A stretch of DNA of 26,704 nt from UPXZ01 sp964634605. Its GTDB lineage: Bacteria; Bacteroidota; Bacteroidia; Bacteroidales; Paludibacteraceae. Shown here piece by piece: positions 1 through 6,561 of the stretch (position 1 is its first letter; each line of letters starts with the position of its first letter). The translations under genes and the position numbers were made by a program. The stretch lies in contig CAZWLJ010000043.1 of NCBI GenBank assembly GCA_964634605.1, positions 1 through 26,704 of the forward strand. The letters run 5' to 3'. Under the pieces are notes generated by a model. The model was not told where the DNA came from, searched no databases, and was given only the letters and a program-made list of their open reading frames with translations.

Positions 1-33
1 ACAAATTTAAGTATTTTGCCCTTAACTGTCAGA

Positions 34-330
34 TTAAATCGAAACTAATTCAATTGAATTTAGTTTTTCATCCATTCCTGACGGTTCGGGATAGTTTTTC
101 GATAACCGGCAAAGTTGCAGCCAATACTTTGTTTCGTCGGCTTCTTTGGCTGCTATCTTAATCTTGTGGATAAAATCAGCTTTGCTTTCTGCATTCTGTG
201 CTTCATTCACATTTGCTCCTATTGAGGTGCCCGATTTCAGCAATTGATTTGAAACCACAAACTTTCTCTTCTCTTCAAGTACCTCACAATAGTAAATAAT
301 CTCAAGCGCAAATTCCAGAGACAGATTCAC
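34..330 (-). CDS. Four-helix-bundle protein (23S rRNA intervening-sequence protein family), copy 1, probably decayed at its 5' end
   Basis: This is a 98-residue helical protein of the S23/IVP four-helix-bundle family. The central motif SGTSIGANVNEAQ (about residues 34-46) and the later DETKYWLQL segment are typical of it. The family was first described from proteins encoded in intervening sequences of 23S rRNA genes and is related to the Avd accessory proteins of diversity-generating retroelements. No rRNA or retroelement is visible here. The reading frame opens with a GTG, but it continues upstream in frame to an ATG at 357 that matches the MRND start of the second copy at 1676. Codon 6 there is TAA (340-342), where copy 2 has GAA. 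The C-terminus after KLNSI is also shorter than in copy 2. Either translation restarts at the GTG or this is a nonsense-mutated pseudogene. The family assignment is firm; its cellular role is not known. Confidence 0.65.
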   Translation of the reverse strand: MNLSLEFALEIIYYCEVLEEKRKFVVSNQLLKSGTSIGANVNEAQNAESKADFIHKIKIAAKEADETKYWLQLCRLSKNYPEPSGMDEKLNSIELVSI

Positions 331-393
331 AATCAGATTTTAATTGTCATTTCTCATAATTAATTCATTAATAAGTTATATGTTACAATAGAT

Positions 394-432
394 ATTTCAT
401 TTTCAAATCGGTACATCTTCAAATCTTCAAAT
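394..432. repeat. Leader repeat upstream of four-helix-bundle copy 1
   Basis: The 16-mer ATTTCATTTTCAAATC at 394-409 is identical to 1708-1723. ACATCTTCAAATCTTCAAAT at 413-432 matches 1727-1746 with one mismatch. The same block therefore precedes both four-helix-bundle genes. It ends at the arsM stop codon (432-434). Relative to the copy at 1242-1279 it is inverted, so arsM lies between inverted copies. Confidence 0.75.
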
Positions 433-1235
433 TATTTGTTAGCAGAAACAGTGACGCTAAAAATCCCAATCTCTTTATTTTTGAATTTTTGAAATTCCGA
501 ATTATTGACATATTTTTTTAGAGTTTCTTCCGGGATTTCAATCACCTTTTCATTATGAATGAAAATATCCTTAAATCCCTGATTTTGTATTATCTCCAGA
601 TAGTTATCAATATTGCTTGCACCCGAAACACAGCCCACATACATTTCGGCATCTTTCTTTAATTTCTCCGGCAATGAACCTTTAATAACCACATCCGACA
701 CACAAAAATGTCCTTCAGGTTTTAATACCCGATACATCTCTGAGAACGCTTTTTGTTTATCAGGTACTAAATTCAGGACACAATTTGAAACTATCACATC
801 AAATTGATTATCAGCCAACGGCATTTCCTCAATATCACCCTGGATAAATTTCACGTTCGTATATCCGAGTTTGGCATTGTTGGTAAGTGCCTTTTCAATC
901 ATGGCAGCTGTAAAGTCAATTCCGGTAACTTTGCCTGCTTCGCCCACAATAGCACGTGCTACAAAACAATCATTCCCTGCACCACTGCCTAAATCGAGTA
1001 TAGAATCTCCCTCTTTGATATTGGCAAATTGTGTAGGAATACCACAGCCCAATCCTAAATCGGCATCCGCATTATGACCCTTAACGTTTATATACTCGTC
1101 GCCAATCATGCGAAATTCTAACTCACCACAACATCCGGAAGTACCGCAACAAGACGTTTGCTCATGAAGCAAACTTTGCTGAGCAATTTGTCCGTACTTT
1201 TCCTGAACTACTAATTTTAAATCATTTGGGTTCAT
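432..1235 (-). CDS. arsM: Arsenite S-adenosylmethionine methyltransferase ArsM
   Basis: This 267-residue protein belongs to the class I SAM-dependent methyltransferases that convert As(III) to methylated arsenicals in the cytosol. The SAM-binding motif I is ILDLGSGAGND at residues 79-89, followed by GIDFT at 105-109 and the GDIEEMPL acidic loop at 133-140. Three cysteines fit the known ArsM As(III)-binding set: C64 (GLGCGIP), C152 (SNCVLNL) and C202 (YVGCVSG). An N-terminal CCGTSGCC cluster at 29-36 is also typical of bacterial ArsM. The ATG start follows an in-phase leader made of the repeat at 1242-1279. The gene lies downstream of arsC on the same strand but is separated from it by a four-helix-bundle cassette, so cotranscription with the ars operon is plausible but not shown. 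Length is normal for the family. Confidence 0.93.
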   Translation of the reverse strand: MNPNDLKLVVQEKYGQIAQQSLLHEQTSCCGTSGCCGELEFRMIGDEYINVKGHNADADLGLGCGIPTQFANIKEGDSILDLGSGAGNDCFVARAIVGEAGKVTGIDFTAAMIEKALTNNAKLGYTNVKFIQGDIEEMPLADNQFDVIVSNCVLNLVPDKQKAFSEMYRVLKPEGHFCVSDVVIKGSLPEKLKKDAEMYVGCVSGASNIDNYLEIIQNQGFKDIFIHNEKVIEIPEETLKKYVNNSEFQKFKNKEIGIFSVTVSANK

Positions 1236-1241
1236 ATATTG

Positions 1242-1279
1242 ATTTGAAAATGTGTTGATTTGAAAATTTGAAGATGTGT
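1242..1279. repeat. Left arm of a 38-bp inverted repeat flanking four-helix-bundle copy 2
   Basis: Its reverse complement matches 1725-1762 at 37 of 38 positions. It is built from alternating TTTTCAAAT and CAACACAT-like words. It begins only 6 bp from the arsM start codon, so it forms the immediate 5' leader of arsM. Confidence 0.85.
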
Positions 1280-1323
1280 TTCGCCCCGTCCTTAAAGCGT
1301 TGGAACTGGGTTGGGATTGAAGA

Positions 1324-1676
1324 TTATTGATTATTTTTAGATGAGCTGATTATTTTTGATAGCACATTTATAATTGAATTTATCTTCTCATATAGTCCTT
1401 CAGGTTCAGGGTAATGTTTTGATAAATTGCATAATTTCAGCCAATACTTCGTTTCATCTGCCTCTTTTGCAGCAATTTTTAGTTTATGAATGAAATCAAC
1501 TTTGTTTTAGCATTTTGAGCTTCACTTACATTTGCACCTATTGAAGTTCCGGATTTTAATAATTGGTTAGATATCACATATTTTCTCAGCTCTTCCAATT
1601 TCTCACAATAGTCAATAATATCCAATGCAAAATTTAATGATAAATCTACAATAAGGTTTTCTTTATCATTTCTCAT
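1324..1676 (-). pseudogene. Four-helix-bundle protein (23S rRNA intervening-sequence protein family), copy 2, frameshifted
   Basis: This is the second member of the S23/IVP four-helix-bundle family in the locus. From the ATG at 1676 the protein reads MRNDKENLIVDLS, then SGTSIGANVSEAQNA, and it closely parallels copy 1. At about 1498-1505 one base is missing from an A-run (on the minus strand), which sends the frame to a stop at 1479. Reading on in the shifted frame recovers the family C-terminus (VDFIHKLKIAAKEADETKYW and onward) to a TAA at 1324-1326. A single-base deletion, or a sequencing error in the homopolymer, explains this. The gene sits between the arms of a 38-bp inverted repeat, between arsC and arsM. 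A natural intact form would be about 118 residues, usual for the family. Confidence 0.8.
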
Positions 1677-1724
1677 AATTTTAAATTTTAAAGTTATCAA
1701 ACTTATCATTTCATTTTCAAATCA

Positions 1725-1762
1725 ACACATCTTCAAATTTTCAAATCAACAGATTTTCAAAT
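1725..1762. repeat. Right arm of a 38-bp inverted repeat flanking four-helix-bundle copy 2
   Basis: This arm is the inverted copy of 1242-1279 with one mismatch. It directly abuts the arsC stop codon (TTA at 1763-1765 on the plus strand). The adjacent 1708-1723 block is shared with the leader of copy 1. Confidence 0.85.
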
Positions 1763-2188
1763 TTACAACTGAGGTGCAATTTGCTCCACATAAAACTTGT
1801 AGAAACCTTCCTTAATCTCATCGCGCACCCGGATAAATTCACTCCATATAAATTCGTCAGTTCCAACGGTGTGGCTCGGGTCATCAAAACCAATATGCAG
1901 GCGGTGTTTCACTTTACCAAAAAACGCGGGACATTCTTCATTCGCTCCACCACAAACGGTGATCACATAATCCCACTCATCGTTCAGGTAGTTGTCCACG
2001 GAGTCGGAAGTGTGATGGCTGATATCGACACCTGCTTCCATCATAACTTCCACGGCTTTGGGATTGAGTTTGCCGCTTGCCTGCGTACCGGCTGAGCAGA
2101 CTGTAAGACTTTTATCGAAAGACTGTAACCATCCGTGTGCCATCTGGCTGCGGCAACTGTTGCCTGTGCAAAGAATAAGAATTTTCAT
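1763..2188 (-). CDS. arsC: Thioredoxin-coupled arsenate reductase (low-molecular-weight phosphatase fold)
   Basis: This 141-residue enzyme reduces As(V) to As(III) with electrons from thioredoxin, using a phosphatase-like P-loop. The loop is CTGNSCRS at residues 7-14. The cascade cysteines are C7, C79 and C86, with exactly the spacing of C10/C82/C89 in Staphylococcus aureus pI258 ArsC. The general-acid region is FDDPSH at about 100-105. The ATG start lies 36 bp downstream of the permease gene, so it is probably in the same operon. A plain protein tyrosine phosphatase is excluded by the conserved second and third cysteines and by the context. Its product must be exported or methylated by neighbouring proteins, as no Acr3 or ArsB pump is seen here. 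Confidence 0.95.
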   Translation of the reverse strand: MKILILCTGNSCRSQMAHGWLQSFDKSLTVCSAGTQASGKLNPKAVEVMMEAGVDISHHTSDSVDNYLNDEWDYVITVCGGANEECPAFFGKVKHRLHIGFDDPSHTVGTDEFIWSEFIRVRDEIKEGFYKFYVEQIAPQL

Positions 2189-2224
2189 GCCTGAAGTTAT
2201 TTAGTTGTGATTGTATTTATTTTT

Positions 2225-3193
2225 CTACATGATCAGGTTAAAAATATAACCCGAAACAATAATGGCAAGTATCATATAACCGAAAAAAACCGCCAACAGT
2301 TTCCATGTCATCACCTTTTTGAGTAGCATGGCTTCCGGAAGCGAAAGTGCAATCACCGACATCATAAATGCCAGTGCGGTTCCTAGTGGCACTCCTTTGG
2401 CTACAAAAGCTTCCACAATCGGCACCACCCCCGCCGGATTTGCATACATCGGCGCACCAACGATCACTGCCAGCGGCACTCCGAAAGGATTTTCCTTGCC
2501 AATGTACTGTTCAAAGAAGTTTGTCGGAACAAATCCGTGTATCAGCGCCCCGACTCCTATCCCTATCAGGATATAAAAGAATACCGATTTTACAATATTC
2601 CACGCTTCGTTTGTGACTGCAGGAAACCGTTGAATAAAGGTAGGATTTTCAGCCGGAATACTTCCGGCGCTGACCGGTTTGTTTTGTATAACCTCTTTCA
2701 CCCAGGGTGTAAGCAAAGGTTCCAGTTTCATCTTTCCTAAAATATATCCACCTGCCATTCCTAAAATCATTCCGCTAACAAGATACGTGGTCACCATCTG
2801 CCAGCCGAATGAGCCCCAAAGCATGGCAATGGCTATTTCGCTGATCAGCGGCGAACTGATTAAGAAGGCAAAAGTCACCCCCAGCGGAATTCCGCCTTTC
2901 ACAAATCCGATAAACAACGGTATGGATGAACAGGAACAAAACGGCGTTACCGCGCCAAGTACGACTGCCAGAAAATATTCCATTCCGTAGAGTTTCCTTG
3001 AAGAGATATAATCCCTTACCTTATCAACCGGGAAATACGAATTGATGTATCCCATCACCAGAGTAATCAGGAACAGCAGAAGTGTAATCTTTATCGTATC
3101 GTAGATAAAGAAATTGAGCGCTGCTCCCCAATGTGTTTCGGGGTTTAATCCGATAGCGGTATAAACCAGCCAGTCAGCAAAGTTCTGTATCAC
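2225..3193 (-). CDS. ArsP-type permease (DUF318 family), putative organoarsenical efflux
   Basis: This is a polytopic inner-membrane protein of 322 residues with about eight hydrophobic segments. The hallmark is TPFCSCSSIP at residues 83-92, with C86 and C88. That motif is diagnostic of the PF03773 permease family, which includes ArsP, an exporter of trivalent methyl and aromatic arsenicals. A second family feature is the GAPMYANPAG segment in the C-terminal half. The start is a GTG, only 2 bp after the stop of the upstream ArsG-like gene, so the two are tightly coupled. Other members of the family have been linked to copper or zinc efflux, so the substrate is inferred from the operon. In the absence of Acr3/ArsB it could also be the main route for As(III). 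Confidence 0.85.
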   Translation of the reverse strand: MIQNFADWLVYTAIGLNPETHWGAALNFFIYDTIKITLLLFLITLVMGYINSYFPVDKVRDYISSRKLYGMEYFLAVVLGAVTPFCSCSSIPLFIGFVKGGIPLGVTFAFLISSPLISEIAIAMLWGSFGWQMVTTYLVSGMILGMAGGYILGKMKLEPLLTPWVKEVIQNKPVSAGSIPAENPTFIQRFPAVTNEAWNIVKSVFFYILIGIGVGALIHGFVPTNFFEQYIGKENPFGVPLAVIVGAPMYANPAGVVPIVEAFVAKGVPLGTALAFMMSVIALSLPEAMLLKKVMTWKLLAVFFGYMILAIIVSGYIFNLIM

Positions 3194-3195
3194 AG

Positions 3196-3909
3196 CTATT
3201 TAATCCAAAAAATCCAGGTGTAATAAATTCCAATAACTATAAACAGTACCGCCACAATCAGCCTGAACCATTTTTCAAATGACTGCACAGCCGTATAAAA
3301 CCTGCCAATACCTGCCACACTGAAAGCTAAAATCCAGGCAACCAGGATTACCGGTAGCGCCGTGGCAACGGCAAAAATCACCGGTAGAAAATATCCGGCA
3401 GGCTCCACAGCAGCCATAGGTATCAGCATTCCGAAATAAAAGACAGCGCTCGTGGGACAAAATGCCAGTGCAAATAAGACTCCCAGCCACAAAGCTCCCC
3501 ATCCGCCTTTTTTTTTCAGGTTTTCGGGATTATTCTTTAATCCGAACTGTGGCAGGTTCAGTCTTTTGGCGAAAATCATAAAAAGCCCTATCAGGATGAG
3601 CAACGGTCCGATAATCTTTCCGCCATACTGGCTGATGAACTTCTGAATTCCAAACATACTGGCACCGTTTTTCAAAATCAAAATCAGGACAACTCCCAAA
3701 ACGGTATAAGAAATTACCCGTCCCATTGTGTAGAGAAGTCCGTTGCTGAATATCCGGTTTTTGCTTTCGATATCCTTGCTGATGTAGCCGATAGCCGTGA
3801 TATTGGTCGCGAGCGGACAGGGACTGATTGCCGTGAGCAAGCCCAGTATCAGCGCCGAGATAATCGGCACGCTGCTGTTGTCGAGAATATGCAGGAGAAA
3901 CTGTTCCAT
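3196..3909 (-). CDS. ArsG-like / CcdA-like membrane transporter
   Basis: This 237-residue integral membrane protein has about six transmembrane segments and belongs to the DsbD/CcdA superfamily. The two membrane cysteines are C31 (ISPCPLA) and C151 (AFCPTSA), each followed by proline, as in CcdA. The order of the arsE-like, arsF-like and this gene resembles the arsEFG operon described in Shewanella putrefaciens, where ArsG exports trivalent aromatic aminoarsenicals. An alternative reading is an electron carrier that passes reducing equivalents across the membrane to the periplasmic thioredoxin-fold lipoprotein encoded just upstream, which is the usual CcdA role. The gene has an ATG start 5 bp after its neighbour and ends with TAG. 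Confidence 0.82.
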   Translation of the reverse strand: MEQFLLHILDNSSVPIISALILGLLTAISPCPLATNITAIGYISKDIESKNRIFSNGLLYTMGRVISYTVLGVVLILILKNGASMFGIQKFISQYGGKIIGPLLILIGLFMIFAKRLNLPQFGLKNNPENLKKKGGWGALWLGVLFALAFCPTSAVFYFGMLIPMAAVEPAGYFLPVIFAVATALPVILVAWILAFSVAGIGRFYTAVQSFEKWFRLIVAVLFIVIGIYYTWIFWIK

Positions 3910-3914
3910 ACAGG

Positions 3915-4361
3915 TTAATATGCCAGCGACTCACCGATGATGCGCTGAAGCTCCGATTTGAAAACAGCCGGATTGCTCCGCGCGTTGGCAAATGCAAAAT
4001 CAGTCATGTTATTTACGCTTTCCTCTCCATTTGTCCAGTCGTTTACCAGCAATGATGAAAATGCTATTTCGTACTTCTCCGCCAATGCTTCGTTCTCTTT
4101 TTGTGAAAAATCCACTACCTTGAATATCAGTTTCTTATCGGCTATTTCTTTCGCGAAAACACTGTCAACCAACTGTCTGGTTTCCTTTTCGATGGCATTG
4201 CAGGTCATGCAGCGTTGTTTTCCGTGAAAATAAAGGACTTCCACGACATTACCTTCATTAGCGACAGGCTGAATTGAATTTTCACTCGTCTTAGTGGTCT
4301 TATTGCAGGAGATGATGAGAAAAGCTATTAAAAACAGGAATGATATTTTTTTCATTGTCAT
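3915..4361 (-). CDS. ArsF-like thioredoxin-fold lipoprotein
   Basis: This 148-residue protein has a lipoprotein signal: a hydrophobic stretch at residues 6-18 and a lipobox ending LIISC with C19. It should therefore face the periplasm. The mature part carries a thioredoxin-like CMTC motif at 51-54, preceded by the beta strand VVEVLYFHG. Gene order places it as the ArsF counterpart of the arsEFG system, in which ArsE and ArsF together are needed to reduce nitroaromatic arsenicals. The start could be the first ATG or the ATG two codons later (4355). It is 6 bp from the arsE-like gene and 5 bp from the arsG-like gene. Redox function is well supported by the CXXC; the nitro-reduction role is inferred from synteny. 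Confidence 0.78.
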   Translation of the reverse strand: MTMKKISFLFLIAFLIISCNKTTKTSENSIQPVANEGNVVEVLYFHGKQRCMTCNAIEKETRQLVDSVFAKEIADKKLIFKVVDFSQKENEALAEKYEIAFSSLLVNDWTNGEESVNNMTDFAFANARSNPAVFKSELQRIIGESLAY

Positions 4362-4367
4362 ACTATG

Positions 4368-4601
4368 TTATTTGGTGAATAATTCTTTTATTTCCTGTAC
4401 CGTAAGTTTTTTGCCCGACGAAACGACTTTGCCTTCAACTACGAGCGCAGGGGTACGCATCACGTTGTAACTGATGATTTCCATCATATCTTCCACTTTT
4501 GTGATTTTTGCATCCATTCCAAGTTCTTTCACAGCCTGGTTTGTTGCCTGTTCCAATGCCTTACAATTCGGGCATCCGGTTCCTAATACTTTAATTTCCA
4601 T
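4368..4601 (-). CDS. Small thioredoxin-like protein (TM0996/MTH895 family), ArsE-like
   Basis: This cytosolic 77-residue protein has a CPNC redox motif at residues 10-13 and a cis-proline-like segment MRTPALVVEG at about 48-57. That is the compact TM0996/MTH895 thioredoxin or glutaredoxin-like fold. It is the first gene of the structural ars operon, with an ArsR-type palindrome about 45 bp upstream (4645-4662). In the arsEFG arrangement it would act with the ArsF-like lipoprotein and ArsG-like membrane protein. In many genomes the same small protein accompanies DUF318 permeases, which fits this operon too. Its substrate is not defined by sequence. Confidence 0.85.
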   Translation of the reverse strand: MEIKVLGTGCPNCKALEQATNQAVKELGMDAKITKVEDMMEIISYNVMRTPALVVEGKVVSSGKKLTVQEIKELFTK

Positions 4602-4644
4602 AAGACGAATAGTTTATTAATAGTTTTTGAGTTTCATATAAATA

Positions 4645-4662
4645 GTTCGGCATTTTACGAAC
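4645..4662. promoter_or_regulatory. Probable ArsR operator upstream of the arsE-like gene
   Basis: GTTCG (4645-4649) and CGAAC (4658-4662) form a palindrome with an 8-bp spacer. The geometry is identical to the site in front of arsR at 5008-5025. Read on the minus strand the spacer is TAAAATGC, a weak relative of the TAnnTTTG -7 box. It lies in the 78-bp gap between arsR and the arsE-like gene. Confidence 0.75.
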
Positions 4663-4679
4663 ATTATTTTCAAAATTTT

Positions 4680-4994
4680 TTATTCGCAACACATTTTATC
4701 CACTTTGGTCTTGAAAAAGTCAGAGAAAAGGAGCCTCGCGAGTTCCCAGTTTTCCTTGTTGATGCAGTACTTCACTTTCGGCCCCTCAATTTCGCCCTGA
4801 ATAAGTCCTGCGCTTTTCAATTCTTTCAGGTGCTGCGAGATGGTAGCTTTGGCATTGGGGAAAACCTCGTGGATATCTCCGAAATAACAGGTGTTCTGCT
4901 CCAGCAGGAACGCCAGAATTTCCATACGGGTAGGATGCCCCATCGCTTTGGCGAAGGTGGTCAGCTTTTCGATATTTTCCGCTTTATTATCCAT
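4680..4994 (-). CDS. arsR: ArsR-family metalloregulator
   Basis: This winged helix-turn-helix repressor (SmtB/ArsR family) of 104 residues probably releases DNA on binding As(III). The recognition helix is ATISQHLKELKSAGLI (about 50-65), followed by the wing GPKVKYCIN. Candidate inducer-binding thiols are the C-terminal pair in KMCCE (C102, C103) and C36 at NTCYFG. The classical ELCVCDL box is absent, so the sensing site is atypical or C-terminal. The frame is open to 5042, but I chose the ATG at 4994 because the region above it contains the promoter and palindrome. It is probably autoregulated through 5008-5025. Confidence 0.9.
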   Translation of the reverse strand: MDNKAENIEKLTTFAKAMGHPTRMEILAFLLEQNTCYFGDIHEVFPNAKATISQHLKELKSAGLIQGEIEGPKVKYCINKENWELARLLFSDFFKTKVDKMCCE

Positions 4995-5381
4995 GTATGA
5001 ATTATATGTTCGCAAAATTACGAACAATGTTTCAGATATCAAACATTTTGCAAAAGTTTTTGCATATTACTTACGAAAGATGCAGGGAATAGGTTGCTGC
5101 ATTAATTTATTCTGATTTTTGCAGCATACTATCGGATATGGGGAAAAGATATCAGATATGCATGCCGGTATTTTGATAATCACACTTTCGTTATAATCCG
5201 GTTTTTTTATCAGGAATTGAATATTTTTCTATCTTTACGGTGTGATTATTTATTACAGGATTGAAAAATTTTAAAACTGGAAAACCGAAAGTGAAAATTA
5301 GATAACTGATAGATAAATAAGTGATTATTCCTTTTCGAAAAAGAAAACGCTCAATTCTGAATTCATTTCCAAAACCATACG
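4995..5381. other. Intergenic region between arsR and the amidohydrolase
   Basis: Apart from the arsR promoter/operator at its left end I see no gene. There is an A/T-rich imperfect palindrome around 5050-5065 (TGCAAAA/TTTTTGCA) and a 7-bp inverted repeat TGCTGCA (5095-5101) / TGCAGCA (5120-5126) with an 18-nt loop. No convincing promoter for the downstream plus-strand gene could be assigned. Confidence 0.6.
5008..5043 (-). promoter_or_regulatory. arsR promoter with embedded ArsR operator
   Basis: On the minus strand a TTTG -33 box (5043-5040) is followed after 19 bp by TAATTTTG (5020-5013), an exact match to the Bacteroidota -7 consensus TAnnTTTG. This -7 box is precisely the 8-bp spacer of a GTTCG/CGAAC palindrome (5008-5012 and 5021-5025; six base pairs if the outer T/A is counted). 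A repressor bound here would cover the -7 element. Confidence 0.82.
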
Positions 5382-6545
5382 ATGATGAACGAAAAATTAT
5401 TATCCGAAGTATCGAAACTACAATCCGGGATGAAAGAGTGGATGGATTTTATGCATCAGAATCCGGAACTAAATATGAACACCGAAGGTACTGCCCGGTA
5501 CATGGCTGAACGACTGAAAGCGTGGGGTTACGATTTGGCTGAAGGTGTTGGAGGTACAGGCCTGGTTGCTTCCATGACCATTGGCGACAGTCCTAAAGCA
5601 ATTGGATTGCGTGCCGATTTTGATGCGCTGCCTATTATTGAAGATAATGATTTGAGCTACAAAAGCCGGGTGGAAGGTCACTCGCATCTGTGCGGACATG
5701 ATGCTCATGCAGCGATGTTGCTTGGCGCCGGGAAATATTTAGCCGAAACCGGAAATTTCAACGGGACAGTTCGTTTGATTTTTCAGCCGGGCGAAGAAAC
5801 CATGCAGGGCGCCCGGGCAATGATTGCCGATGGATTGTTCGAACGTTTTCCCGTGGATACTGTGTACGGAATGCACAATATGCCCGGACTGCCTTTGGGG
5901 AAGTTTTGCTTCCGCGAAGGTGAAACCATGGCAGCCGTGGATAACTGGGAAATAGAACTGACGGGTAAAGGGAGTCACGGTTCGATGCCCGAACTCGGAA
6001 TTGACCCAATAGTGTGCGGATCATCCTTAGTGATGGCTTTGCAGACAATCGTGAGCCGCAATGTTTCGCCCTGGAAAAATTCGGTAGTCAATGTGGGCGC
6101 TTTCCAGTCAGGAATAGCCGGAAACGCAGTACCACAAAAAGCCATTCTGCGTCTTAGCATCCGGAACATGGATCCCGATTTGCGCATGATGGTTTTAGAT
6201 AAAATCCCTTTAATTACTGAAACACAAGCCGGGTCTTTCAATTGCGGATACGAACTCCGCGAGGGTGTTGCCGGAGCTGTGCTGATTAATACACCCGAAA
6301 ACACGCGTTGGGCAACATCGGTTGCCAATGAAATATTCGGAGATGAAAATGTGGTGGAAGGAATGCACCCCTATTTGGGCAGTGAAGATTTCGCTTTTAT
6401 GCTTCAGAAGAAAGCGGGCGCCTACTGCATGATAGGCAATGGTGATACATACATGGTTCATCACCCGAAATATGTTTTCAATCAGGATTTGCTTTCGCGC
6501 GGTGCTGCATATTGGGTAGCTCTGGCGGAGACATATCTGAAGTGA
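5382..6545 (+). CDS. M20-family amidohydrolase (N-acyl amino acid / hippurate-type)
   Basis: This 387-residue cytosolic metallo-amidohydrolase belongs to peptidase family M20D, whose members hydrolyse N-acyl or amide-linked amino acids such as hippurate or IAA conjugates. Metal and catalytic motifs are in order: ALPIIEDND preceded by RADFD (78-82), HLCGHDAH with C104 and H106, FQPGEET with the catalytic glutamate pair (138-139), MHNMPG with H165, and the late GSEDFAF and HHPKYVFN ligands. The dimerisation insert begins near residue 180. There is no signal peptide. Two adjacent ATGs (5382 and 5385) are possible starts. It stands alone between the ars locus and a repeat region, with no operon partner. 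The exact substrate cannot be told from sequence. Confidence 0.9.
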   Translation: MMNEKLLSEVSKLQSGMKEWMDFMHQNPELNMNTEGTARYMAERLKAWGYDLAEGVGGTGLVASMTIGDSPKAIGLRADFDALPIIEDNDLSYKSRVEGHSHLCGHDAHAAMLLGAGKYLAETGNFNGTVRLIFQPGEETMQGARAMIADGLFERFPVDTVYGMHNMPGLPLGKFCFREGETMAAVDNWEIELTGKGSHGSMPELGIDPIVCGSSLVMALQTIVSRNVSPWKNSVVNVGAFQSGIAGNAVPQKAILRLSIRNMDPDLRMMVLDKIPLITETQAGSFNCGYELREGVAGAVLINTPENTRWATSVANEIFGDENVVEGMHPYLGSEDFAFMLQKKAGAYCMIGNGDTYMVHHPKYVFNQDLLSRGAAYWVALAETYLK

Positions 6546-6561
6546 AAGAATAGGGCACCTA

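Noticed and set aside
3530..3997. Minus-strand frame overlapping the ArsF-like and ArsG-like genes
   Set aside because: It is a shifted-frame shadow of the two real genes and lacks any domain.
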